A stretch of 64,000 bases of DNA from Streptomyces sp. NBC_00464 (GTDB lineage Bacteria; Actinomycetota; Actinomycetes; Streptomycetales; Streptomycetaceae). Both the position numbers and the translations under genes were made by a program. This document shows positions 27,927-35,469 of the stretch, piece after piece. The notes under the pieces are model-generated. The model made no database searches. It was not told the origin of the DNA and saw only the letters and a list, made by a program, of their open reading frames with translations. Within the stretch, counting starts at the first letter, position 1; every line of letters starts with the position of its first letter. The DNA is taken from contig NZ_CP107899.1 of assembly GCF_036013915.1 (NCBI RefSeq), positions 1,178,001 through 1,242,000 on the forward strand, in the 5' to 3' direction.

Positions 27927-29426
27927 GTGACGACACAGTGCCTGCACAGGACCTTCGAAAGGCAGGCGGCTGCCGCTCCGGAGGCATTGGCGGTTGTTTC
28001 TCAGGGTGAAGAACTGACCTACGGCGAACTGGACGCGCGCGCGGACCGGGTGGCGCAGCTGCTCGTGGACGCGGGAGTGCGCCGGGGGTCCCTGGTGGGG
28101 ATCCATCTGGAGCGCGGGGCGCAGATGGTGGTGGCGATCCTCGCCACGCTGAAGGCCGGCGCGGGCTACGCGATGCTGGACCCGGAGTTCCCCGTACACC
28201 GTCTGCGTGACATGGTCGAAGACGTGGCGCCTGCCGTCGTGATCGCCGGCAGCGAGGCGGACGTGAACAGGCTGGGCACTTCGGCGGGGTTCGTCGGCCT
28301 GGCCGGCGCCACGGACCGGCCCCTGCCTCGCGGAGCTGTCGCTGCCACTTCCGAGGACACCGCCTGCGTCATCTTCACCTCCGGATCCACGGGCCGCCCC
28401 AAGGGCGTCACCGCTCCGCACCGGGCGTTGGCCGGGACCGTCCTGGGGCAGTCCTTTACGCGGTTCGGTCCCGACACGGTCTGGCTCCAGTGCGCGCCCA
28501 TCTCCTGGGATGCCTTCGTTCTGGAGCTCTGGGGCCCCCTGTTGACCGGCGGCACCTGTGTGTTCCATCCGGGGCGGCCCAACCCCATCCAGATGGAGCG
28601 TCTCGTGGCCGCGCACGGCATCACCACGATGAATCTCCCGACCGTCCTCTTCCACGTGATCATGGAGGAGTATCCGGAGGCGCTGGCAGGGCTGACGGAT
28701 CTGCTCGTCGGCGGTGAGGCGCTTTCGCCCGGGCATGCGGCCCAGTTGCTCCGGGAGTTCCCGGAGCTGCGTTTCGTCAACGGCTACGGACCGGTCGAAT
28801 GCATGGTCTTCGTGACCACACACCGTGTTACCGCAGAGAGTGCGGCACGGGCATCGGTCCCGATCGGTCACAGCATGGCCGGCAAGAACGTGTACGTACT
28901 CGATGAGTGGCTGCGGCCGGTGGCCGACGGGGACGCCGGTGAGCTGTACGCCTCGGGCGAGGGACTGGCCAACGGCTACCTCGGGAGGCCGGGGACGACC
29001 GCCGAACGGTTCGTCGCGGACCCCTTCGGGAGGCCGGGCGGACGCATGTACCGCACGGGCGACTTCGTACGGTTCCACGCCGACGAGCCCCTGGAATTCA
29101 TCGGGCGGGTGGACGGGCAGGTGAAGATCCGGGGCGTTCGTATCGAATTCGCCGAAGTCGAATCCGTCCTGGAGACGCACGCCGCAGTCAAGAGGGCTGT
29201 CGTCGCGGCAACTGGCGACACGCCCGAAGATCGAAAGCTTGTCGCCTTCCTCGCGGTCCGCGCGGAACAGGGAGATGCCGGTTCCACGGAAGCCGAGCTC
29301 CGCTCCTACGCCGCGGAGAAAATGCCCGAATTCATGGTGCCTCACCGGTTCGTGGTTCTGGACTCCCTTCCCGTGACGCACAACGGAAAGATCGACCGTA
29401 CCGCTCTGCTCGCATCCAACAAATAG
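27927..29426 (+). CDS. Stand-alone NRPS adenylation domain
   Basis: A 499-residue amino acid-activating enzyme with a complete A domain and no carrier. It has A3 [13 protein letters not shown] near residue 147, the A5-like NGYGPVE, A7 YRTGDF, A8 GRVDGQVKIRG and A10 THNGKID near the C-terminus. The by-eye pocket code is D-A-L-N-L-G-G-V-F-K, not one I recognise. The start is GTG at 27927 with GGAGG five bases upstream. The first NRPS protein (C-T) lacks an A domain, so this enzyme most simply charges that carrier in trans. The preceding 169-base gap is AT-richer than average and may hold its own promoter. It is followed after 20 bases by the first carbamoyltransferase gene. Confidence 0.92.
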   Translation: MTTQCLHRTFERQAAAAPEALAVVSQGEELTYGELDARADRVAQLLVDAGVRRGSLVGIHLERGAQMVVAILATLKAGAGYAMLDPEFPVHRLRDMVEDVAPAVVIAGSEADVNRLGTSAGFVGLAGATDRPLPRGAVAATSEDTACVIFTSGSTGRPKGVTAPHRALAGTVLGQSFTRFGPDTVWLQCAPISWDAFVLELWGPLLTGGTCVFHPGRPNPIQMERLVAAHGITTMNLPTVLFHVIMEEYPEALAGLTDLLVGGEALSPGHAAQLLREFPELRFVNGYGPVECMVFVTTHRVTAESAARASVPIGHSMAGKNVYVLDEWLRPVADGDAGELYASGEGLANGYLGRPGTTAERFVADPFGRPGGRMYRTGDFVRFHADEPLEFIGRVDGQVKIRGVRIEFAEVESVLETHAAVKRAVVAATGDTPEDRKLVAFLAVRAEQGDAGSTEAELRSYAAEKMPEFMVPHRFVVLDSLPVTHNGKIDRTALLASNK

Positions 29427-29446
29427 ACCACTGAAAGGTAGTAAGA

Positions 29447-31021
29447 ATGCTGATTCTGGGATTCAAAGAGGGCCACGACGGCGCGGTTGCCGCTATCGAG
29501 GACGGAAAGCTCCTCTTCTCGCTCGAGGCGGAGAAGGACTCGTTCCCCCGCTATGACCGCCTGACCGCCGATGTCCTGCTCCGGGCGGCGGAGAAGCTGG
29601 GGCGGATACCTGACGCACTCGCGGTCGGTGGCTGGGTGAAGGGCACACACAACACGGAACCCCCCTCTCGGACTGGCTACTACGGCGTGGGGCCCGGATC
29701 GATTTCGGACGAGGCTGGGAAGTTCTTCGGCCAGGACGTGAAGGTATTCTCCTCCACGCACGAGCGGTCACACATAATGACCGCACTCGGCCTTTCTTCA
29801 TTCCCCCAGGGCCAGCCGTTCTACTGCTTGGTGTGGGAGGGGAACATCGGGTCGTTCTACCTCATCGACGAAAACGGCGAGGTCACCCATCTCCGCCACG
29901 TCATGGCCGACCCGGGCAACAAGTACGCCTACCTGTTCGCGCTGGCCGACCCCAGCTTCCCGGCGAACAAGGGGCTGCTCAGGCTCCAGGACGCAGGCAA
30001 GCAAATGGCGTTGACGGGCTTCGCGAAGCACACCAGCCTGAACAAGGACGAAAGGGAGATCATCGACTTCCTCCTGGAGCAGGAACAGATCATCCTCAAT
30101 CTAGGCAAGGACGATCTGACATGGAGCCCTTTCCATAACATAGGACTGGATTCACAGGAGTACAGGAATCTGGCCGCCAAGTTCTCGGACGCGATATTCG
30201 ACCGGTTCTTCCAGTACGCGAAGGCTGAACTCACGGAGGGGTACCCTCTGCTGATCTCCGGTGGTTGCGCACTCAACTGCGAGTGGAACCGCCGCTGGCG
30301 GGAGTGTGGGCTCTTCCCCGAGGTGTTCGTGCCGCCGTGTCCGAATGACAGCGGCTCCGCGCTGGGCACGGCCATCGACGCGCAACTGCACTACACCGGG
30401 TCTGCCACGGTGTCCTGGGATGTCTATGCCGGAGAGGAGTTCGTCGAGGATGTCCCCTTCGCGTCCGACGACTACGACGTCAGGCCGCTGGACTTCGGTG
30501 AAGTAGCCGCCTCCCTGGCGGCCGGCAACGTGATCGGCTGGGCCCAGGGCCGGTGGGAGATGGGCCCGCGAGCGCTCGGCAACCGCTCGATCCTGGCCGC
30601 GCCGTTCACGACGGAGTCGATGACCCGACTCAACGGGATCAAGAAGCGTGAAAGCTACAGGCCGATCGCACCGATCACTCTGGAGTCCGACGCCGCGAAC
30701 TGGTTCAGCGGTTCGATTCCGGATCCCCACATGCTCTACTTCAGCAAGGTGACGTCGGATTCTCTCCAGGCCGTCACTCATGTCGACGGCACGGCGCGCG
30801 CGCAGACGGTGACACCGGAACAGAATCCCCGGATGGCTCGCCTGCTGACGGAATTCCGCGACATCACCGGATACAGCGTCCTGTGCAACACCTCCCTCAA
30901 CTTCAACGGGCGGGGCTTCATCAACCGGACGAGCGACCTGATCCAGTACGGCGAAGAGCACGGGCTCGACGGTTACGTCGTAGGCAACACGTTCGCCGTC
31001 CGGCGCGGCCCCCGGGCCTGA
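29447..31021 (+). CDS. Carbamoyltransferase, NodU/CmcH family (first copy)
   Basis: Transfers a carbamoyl group from carbamoyl phosphate, via carbamoyl-AMP, to a hydroxyl or amine of a small molecule. The 524-residue protein has the Kae1-like N-terminal half with His105 and His109 in STHERSH, and PNDSGSALGTA. The YrdC-like C-terminal half has GRWEMGPRALGNRSIL and NTSLNFNGRGF. Compared with the second copy, the WDG position thought to bind metal or ATP reads Trp-Glu-Gly (LVWEGN), a mild oddity. The start at 29447 has AAAGG upstream. It sits in the right arm with a paralogue 404 bases downstream, implying two carbamoylation steps or a complex of two subunits. Confidence 0.9.
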   Translation: MLILGFKEGHDGAVAAIEDGKLLFSLEAEKDSFPRYDRLTADVLLRAAEKLGRIPDALAVGGWVKGTHNTEPPSRTGYYGVGPGSISDEAGKFFGQDVKVFSSTHERSHIMTALGLSSFPQGQPFYCLVWEGNIGSFYLIDENGEVTHLRHVMADPGNKYAYLFALADPSFPANKGLLRLQDAGKQMALTGFAKHTSLNKDEREIIDFLLEQEQIILNLGKDDLTWSPFHNIGLDSQEYRNLAAKFSDAIFDRFFQYAKAELTEGYPLLISGGCALNCEWNRRWRECGLFPEVFVPPCPNDSGSALGTAIDAQLHYTGSATVSWDVYAGEEFVEDVPFASDDYDVRPLDFGEVAASLAAGNVIGWAQGRWEMGPRALGNRSILAAPFTTESMTRLNGIKKRESYRPIAPITLESDAANWFSGSIPDPHMLYFSKVTSDSLQAVTHVDGTARAQTVTPEQNPRMARLLTEFRDITGYSVLCNTSLNFNGRGFINRTSDLIQYGEEHGLDGYVVGNTFAVRRGPRA

Positions 31022-31425
31022 CGCAGGATCCACAGGAAGGCCTACGGGCCGGCTGCACGGTGGCGCGCTGTCCCCCCTCGTTGTCCGCAACGGGGACGCC
31101 CAGGGGGTGAACGGCCGCCACCTCCCCACCGCTCACACGTGCTGGGAAAACGGATGACCGTGTCACTCCCTGATGGGCTTCGTTCATGAGGGACACGGGC
31201 GTCACCTGGACGTTGACCGCGACCTTGGCCGAGGCAACTCCAGTTTGTCTTGCGCAGAACCAGAACCGACCGGCATCCACGACGGGGCGAACCGAGGTTT
31301 GCCCGCCCGATTCCGAGCCGGTGTCCAGCGACCTCGGCGCCGCGTGGCCGGCGCGTCGCACCCAGCTCATCTGCCGTACGCCGAGCCGGCCGGATTTCCT
31401 CTCAACACTCGGTAAGGAGAACCCC
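31022..31425. other. Intergenic region between the two carbamoyltransferase genes
   Basis: This 404-base gap contains no convincing gene; an in-frame upstream extension of the second carbamoyltransferase runs through it from 31186 but looks non-coding and lacks family homology. It holds a hairpin near 31076-31095 (listed separately). It probably also holds a promoter for the downstream genes, although I cannot point to clear -35 and -10 elements. Confidence 0.5.
31076..31095 (+). terminator. Hairpin after first carbamoyltransferase, possible terminator
   Basis: CGTTG and CAACG arms around a TCCG loop are extended by C-G pairs on both sides (CCT / GGG with one T-G pair). An alternative GTCCCC/GGGGAC pairing surrounds the same loop. 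No T-tract follows, as is common in Streptomyces. Confidence 0.45.
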
Positions 31426-33135
31426 ATGATCACTGCAGGGCTCAAGCTGACACACAGCGGCGGACTCGCGCTCCTTGAGGACGACAAGCTCCTGTTCAAC
31501 ATCGAGGTGCAGAAGCTCGCCAACAACCCTCGCTACAGCCCGGTCGCCGACCTCAGCCTGATCCCTGAGCTGCTTGCCGGGCAGGGCTTCAAGGTCTCCG
31601 ATGTCGACTACTGGGCGCTCGACGGATGGGACGGCAGGGAGGCAGGCCGGATCTCCGTGCTCGACAACGGCCGTCCCATCGACCTGACCGTCGCGCCCTA
31701 CCGTGAGAATGACACCGTGACCAGCCTGGTCCGTCCGGGGTCCACGGGCGAACTCCCCATCGGTGGGAAGTCGGTGGCGTACGACAGCTTCGTCCACGTG
31801 TCGAGTCACTTCGCCGCCGCCTACTGCTCCAGCCCGTTCGCCGCTCGCGGTGAGGACTCCTTCGTCCTGGTCTGGGACGGTGGCACCTTCCCCCGGCTGT
31901 ACTTCGTCGACGCCGAACACGGCACCGTCGAGAACGGCGGGGAGGTCTTCCCCCTGATCGGCCACTCCTATGCCATGGCTGCCCAGTACTTCGGGCCATG
32001 GGCGCGCAGGTCCGGCGACCGGTCCAAGGTGGTGGACGACCTGTCCGTAGCCGGAAAGCTGATGGCGTACATCGCGCTGGGAGAGCCCAAGGACGCGATC
32101 CAGGAAGCCCTTCGCGACGCGTTCCACAAGAGTTTCGAAGCCCCCACCCAGGCCGTCGCGCAGTACCGCCAGGCGGTCACCGGCTGTGGCAGCAACGGCG
32201 AACCCTCACACCGTTACGTCCACGGGTACCTCAGTGACGCCGCTGAGCAGATCGGCACGCTCGGCGTCTCCGACGAGGATGTCCTCGCCAGCATGCACCA
32301 GTTCATGGAGGACCTTCTGGTCGAGCGGATCGTCGAGAAGGCCCGGCGATGGAAGGGGGACGGCCCCTGGAACCTCGCTTTCGCCGGTGGCTGCGCGCTG
32401 AACATCAAGTGGAACAGCGCGCTGCGTGCCCACCCACTGTTCAGGGATGTCTGGGTACCGCCCTTCCCCGACGACTCGGGGTCCGCCATCGGCACCGCCT
32501 GCGCCGCCTACGCGCACCTCAAGGGGGTGTCCGCTGTCCAGTGGAACGCCCGCACCGGGCCGAGCCTGGTTGCCACCCCTGATGTCCCCGAGGGCTGGAC
32601 CTCTCGCGACTGTACGGTCGACGAGGTAGCCAAGATCCTGCACGAGACCGGCAAGCCGCTCGTCTTCCTGCACGGGAACGCGGAACTCGGCCCCCGGGCG
32701 CTCGGCGCACGCAGCATCATCAGCGTGGCCACCGACCCCGCGGCCAAGGACCTGCTGAACGAAATCAAGGAGCGGGAGTACTACCGCCCGGTGGCACCGA
32801 TCTGCCTCGTCGAGCACGCGGAGGAGATCTTCGACCCCGGGACGCCGGACCCGTACATGCTCTTCGACCACGACGTCCGCCCGGACTGGGTGGAGCGGGT
32901 ACCGGCCGTCATACACCTCGACGGCACCGCCCGCCTTCAGACCGTCAGCGTGGACGAGGACCCCGTACTCACCGATCTGCTGCGCTCCTACCACGCGCTC
33001 AGCGGAGTCCCGGTGCTCTGCAACACCAGCGCGAACCTCAACGGCAGGAGCTTCTTCCCGGACGCCGCTTCGGCCATGAAGTGGGGCCGGACCGACCACG
33101 TGTGGGCTGACGGGACTCTCTACAGCAAGAGCTGA
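31426..33135 (+). CDS. Carbamoyltransferase, NodU/CmcH family (second copy)
   Basis: A 569-residue paralogue of the preceding carbamoyltransferase. It has His124 and His128 (HVSSH), the full LVWDGG motif, PDDSGSAIGTA, a C-terminal GNAELGPRALGARSI, and NTSANLNGRSF. The start ATG at 31426 has AAGGAG six bases upstream, which rejects the longer in-frame option from 31186. The overall identity to the first copy looks modest, so this is an old duplication or independent recruitment rather than a recent copy. The acceptor is unknown; the ring hydroxyl of a reduced tyrosine or a beta-hydroxyl made by the dioxygenase are candidates. Confidence 0.92.
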   Translation: MITAGLKLTHSGGLALLEDDKLLFNIEVQKLANNPRYSPVADLSLIPELLAGQGFKVSDVDYWALDGWDGREAGRISVLDNGRPIDLTVAPYRENDTVTSLVRPGSTGELPIGGKSVAYDSFVHVSSHFAAAYCSSPFAARGEDSFVLVWDGGTFPRLYFVDAEHGTVENGGEVFPLIGHSYAMAAQYFGPWARRSGDRSKVVDDLSVAGKLMAYIALGEPKDAIQEALRDAFHKSFEAPTQAVAQYRQAVTGCGSNGEPSHRYVHGYLSDAAEQIGTLGVSDEDVLASMHQFMEDLLVERIVEKARRWKGDGPWNLAFAGGCALNIKWNSALRAHPLFRDVWVPPFPDDSGSAIGTACAAYAHLKGVSAVQWNARTGPSLVATPDVPEGWTSRDCTVDEVAKILHETGKPLVFLHGNAELGPRALGARSIISVATDPAAKDLLNEIKEREYYRPVAPICLVEHAEEIFDPGTPDPYMLFDHDVRPDWVERVPAVIHLDGTARLQTVSVDEDPVLTDLLRSYHALSGVPVLCNTSANLNGRSFFPDAASAMKWGRTDHVWADGTLYSKS

Positions 33136-33216
33136 AGGCCACTCGCGGGAGACGGCTGCCTCCGGTCAGGCCCGCCTCCTCCATGCCATGAACCTTCTCT
33201 CGGAGGATGAAACAAA

Positions 33217-33918
33217 TTGACCAGTCAGACGAACAACCAGATCTACTTCCCGGACGCCGATGTCGCGCTGAACGAAGATGGCACTCGATTCGCGTCCTAT
33301 CGCCGCGATGACACACAAGTGACCATCATTCATATCCCGCCGCACGGCTCCTTGGCGGCCCCCGCCGGCACGGAGTCCCGGGTAGGGATGGTCGTTCAGG
33401 GTCGGCTCTCCGTGACCGTCGGAGGTGTGACGAGGTCGATGGAGGCCGAGCGTGACGTCTACGTCGCCCCTCCCGGAGTGGACGTCTCGATTGCGAATAA
33501 TTCCTCTGAAGAAGTCGTCGCACTCGAAATAAAACGCGCTCACGAGGGTGATTCCACACCCACCCCGAGTGAGTACTTCCTTGGCCCGTACGAGTCCCGC
33601 AAGTTCGTCGGGATGGACGTCACGTTCTTCGTGAACAACTGGATCGAGCTCATGCTCGCAGATATCCCCAGCGGCGGCGAGATGCCCTACCACAAGCACT
33701 CTCATGAGCAGGTCGGGATATGTCTGGACGGGCGCTACGAAATGACGGTCGAGAAGACGAGCAGCGAGCTGACGTTCGGCGGCACCTACTTCTGTGTGAG
33801 TCAGGAGGGTCACGGTGCCGTCAACCCCAACTCCGGTGTGGCGCGTTCCCTGAACATCTTCATTCCGCCCCGGTATCACCGGGTCTCCAAGCTGAAGAAC
33901 GAGAAGGAAGCCCAGTGA
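33217..33918 (+). CDS. BacB-like bicupin isomerase
   Basis: A 233-residue double-cupin protein closely resembling BacB (about 236 residues) of bacilysin synthesis, which isomerises dihydro-4-hydroxyphenylpyruvate. Shared segments include VGMVVQGRLSVTVG, MDVTFFVNNWIELMLADIP, EMPYHKHSHEQVGIC and the tail NIFIPPRYHR. The second cupin keeps a metal site (His159, His161 in YHKHSHEQ). In the first cupin the HxH of BacB is replaced (PPHGSLAAPAGTE), so one metal site seems lost. The start is TTG at 33217 with GGAGG ten bases upstream; a nearby ATG is out of frame. Together with the BacA-like and BacG-like genes it points to a dihydro- or tetrahydrotyrosine precursor. Confidence 0.86.
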   Translation: MTSQTNNQIYFPDADVALNEDGTRFASYRRDDTQVTIIHIPPHGSLAAPAGTESRVGMVVQGRLSVTVGGVTRSMEAERDVYVAPPGVDVSIANNSSEEVVALEIKRAHEGDSTPTPSEYFLGPYESRKFVGMDVTFFVNNWIELMLADIPSGGEMPYHKHSHEQVGICLDGRYEMTVEKTSSELTFGGTYFCVSQEGHGAVNPNSGVARSLNIFIPPRYHRVSKLKNEKEAQ

Positions 33919-34006
33919 CACCAGCAGCGTGCGAACCGGACGGAAACCGCGAAGCCGGGCGTGCAGCAGCGGTCCACGTTCTCAAGTTGTGTCGAGAGGA
34001 TGCACC

Positions 34007-34300
34007 ATGATTCGCCATATCGTACTTTTCAAATTCAAGCCGGGCGTCGACTGGACTGATCCCAGGGCTTTGGCGGCGGAGCGCACTGCGGCTCAGGTGG
34101 GCAGTGAAGTGCCTGAGGTAAAAGAATGGCGAGTCGGCCGCAATGTGTCCCCTCGGGAGGTCGCTTACGACTTTCTTGTTGACGGGCTCCTCGAGGACAT
34201 GGACAAGGTCGAAAGCTACCTTGTCCACCCCTTTCACCAGGATGCGATTCGGCAGTGGCGGGAGATCAGTGACTGGGTCATCGCCGACGTCGAGGTATAG
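34007..34300 (+). CDS. Dabb-domain (stress-responsive A/B barrel) protein
   Basis: A 97-residue protein opening with MIRHIVLFKFKPGVD, the hallmark of Dabb proteins, and ending with the second strand WVIADVEV. These form dimeric ferredoxin-like barrels, and relatives act as cyclases in plant and bacterial pathways. A GAGAGGA site lies six bases before ATG 34007. It is the last gene of the cluster before a strong terminator, so it is probably co-transcribed with the cupin. It may catalyse a cyclisation or isomerisation of the precursor, but nothing in the sequence proves a reaction. Confidence 0.85.
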   Translation: MIRHIVLFKFKPGVDWTDPRALAAERTAAQVGSEVPEVKEWRVGRNVSPREVAYDFLVDGLLEDMDKVESYLVHPFHQDAIRQWREISDWVIADVEV

Positions 34301-34377
34301 CCCGGGTGCCACCGCGGACTCGTAGGCCCTGAGGGACACTCCGCCTCCCCCGCCCCAGTCGACTTGAAGAAGGACCG

Positions 34378-34407
34378 GCCCCGCCTCGGCTCATGCCGAG
34401 GCGGGGC
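34378..34407 (+). terminator. Strong hairpin terminator at the cluster's right end
   Basis: A perfect 13-base stem (GCCCCGCCTCGGC and its complement) closes a TCAT loop, 78 bases after the Dabb stop. It probably ends the right-arm transcript. No T-tract follows. Confidence 0.85.
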
Positions 34408-34501
34408 ATCTGCGTCGCCACGCGCTTCAGCGCTGTCCGAGGGGCTTCCAAGGGAGTTTTCGCCGGCCGAGGGGACAGCCCCGAGCCACCGGCAGATCGT
34501 G

Positions 34502-34528
34502 AAGGGCCTCTGTGAATCAGAGGCCCTT
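34502..34528. terminator. Perfect 11-base hairpin
   Basis: AAGGGCCTCTG and its exact complement surround a TGAAT loop. It is symmetric enough to act in both directions, and lies just beyond the RNase P-like fragment on the minus strand. Confidence 0.6.
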
Positions 34529-34584
34529 GAGAAGGAAAAGCCGCAGGTGGCGGCAGACGAGTCGGGCTGTACGCCGGGTTCTGT
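34529..34584 (-). ncRNA. Fragment resembling the 3' end of RNase P RNA, with its terminator
   Basis: Read on the minus strand, 34584-34552 gives ACAGAACCCGGCGTACAG followed by CCCGACTCGTC, matching the conserved 3' end of bacterial RNase P RNA as I remember it. It is followed by a GCCGC/GCGGC hairpin and TTTTCCTT (34554-34532), a standard terminator. The rest of the RNA gene is not present upstream; instead the sequence runs into an IS256-type transposase remnant. It is therefore only a fragment, perhaps an attachment or insertion scar. A covariance-model search would settle this. Confidence 0.55.
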
Positions 34585-34629
34585 CGCCCTCCCTGTAGAG
34601 GGTCATGTCCCGTGACGTGGTGTAGGTGA

Positions 34630-34980
34630 TCACTCGTGTGTGCCGAGCAGGAGGGTTGTGGTGTCCGGATAGAGGCTGTCCATGCTCTCGATGGAGAGGT
34701 AGCGGCGGGGGAAGGCAATCCATTCGTCGTGGAGTTCGGCGAGGACGGCGGTGGCGAGCCGGTTGACGGCTGCGGTGTTCGGGAAGACCTGGACGACGTC
34801 GGACCGGCGTTTGATCTCCCTGTTCAGCCGTTCGAGCGGGTTGGTCGACTGAATCTTCTTCCAGTGCTGGTGGGGCAAGTCCGCGAAGGCGGTCAGGTCC
34901 ACCTTCGCGCCCAGCAGCATCTCTTGGACCTTGGGGAACTGCTCGCCGATCTGCGCGGTGGCCTCGGGCAACTCGATCGA
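34630..34980 (-). pseudogene. IS256-family transposase remnant (C-terminal part)
   Basis: The translation contains [32 protein letters not shown] and [17 protein letters not shown], the typical C-terminal region of IS256/mutator-type transposases. Homology starts near residue [14 protein letters not shown] and there is no catalytic N-terminal part, so the element is truncated and inactive. Upstream on its own strand the reading frame continues without recognisable content. The left end of the element would lie between 34585 and 34629, next to the RNase P-like fragment. Confidence 0.82.
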
Positions 34981-35033
34981 CCCCGCCCGCCACCATCCGC
35001 CGCCGGACCGGCTCCACCACCTCCCGCGCGCCC

Positions 35034-35069
35034 GGCACCACATGGCACCATCAAGTGCCATGTGGCGCC
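35034..35069. promoter_or_regulatory. Long palindrome with ATGGCAC/GTGCCAT cores
   Basis: GGCACCACATGGCAC (35034-35048) and GTGCCATGTGGCGCC (35055-35069) form 15-base arms with one mismatch around CATCAA. The same TGGNNNCAT words recur at 35188-35218 before the decayed regulator gene, so this looks like a binding site of that regulator family. Confidence 0.55.
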
Positions 35070-35187
35070 ACCTGGGGCAGACAAGCCCCCTCCTCCCACT
35101 TTCGCCCACTCCGAGGACATACGTTTACGCAGGCCAAGACCGCCCCGCCGAGGGCGATCCCGACAGTCGCACCATGTGGCTTGCATG

Positions 35188-35218
35188 TGGCGTCATCGTG
35201 GTGCCATGATGGCGTCAT
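35188..35218 (+). promoter_or_regulatory. Three direct repeats with 11-base period
   Basis: TGGCGTCAT at 35188, TGGTGCCAT at 35199 and TGGCGTCAT at 35210 are spaced exactly one helical turn apart, and the last overlaps the ATG at 35217. This arrangement suggests an autoregulatory operator that blocks translation or transcription start. Confidence 0.6.
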
Positions 35219-35390
35219 GGACCTCACCTCGCACGTCGCCCCCTCCGCCGCGATGGGCGAGCTCACCCGTAAACCCGCCCCGGGCCTGGTCAGCGTACGA
35301 CTGCGCGGACTCGCCCCCGGGTTCGTCGTGACACTGCCGGCCGATGGCACCACCCCCGGCAGTATCGACATCCGCCGCACCGACGCCTGA
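35217..35390 (+). pseudogene. Remnant of a small ribbon-helix-helix-type regulator gene
   Basis: The 57-residue frame begins MDLTSHV and ends GLVSVRLRGLAPGFVVTLP. Common Streptomyces proteins begin MDLTPYV, reach a similar SVDVRLRGLDPDFVVTPP motif after about 70 residues, and then carry an Arc-type DNA-binding part with RINLRLPEHLK. Here the middle is missing and the DNA-binding end is absent, so this seems to be an internally deleted and truncated relic. The family description is from memory. It lies 79 bases before the ABC transporter gene; its upstream operator repeats look intact. Confidence 0.5.
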
Positions 35391-35469
35391 CCCCCGCCGG
35401 GGCCGCCGGTCCCGGAGCACCCGGCCCCCAGCCCACCAGCCGTTCTCAGCCTTCCAACGGGAGAGCCCC

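Noticed and set aside
31186..31425. 80-residue N-terminal extension of the second carbamoyltransferase
   Set aside because: No family homology, while ATG 31426 has a strong AAGGAG site.
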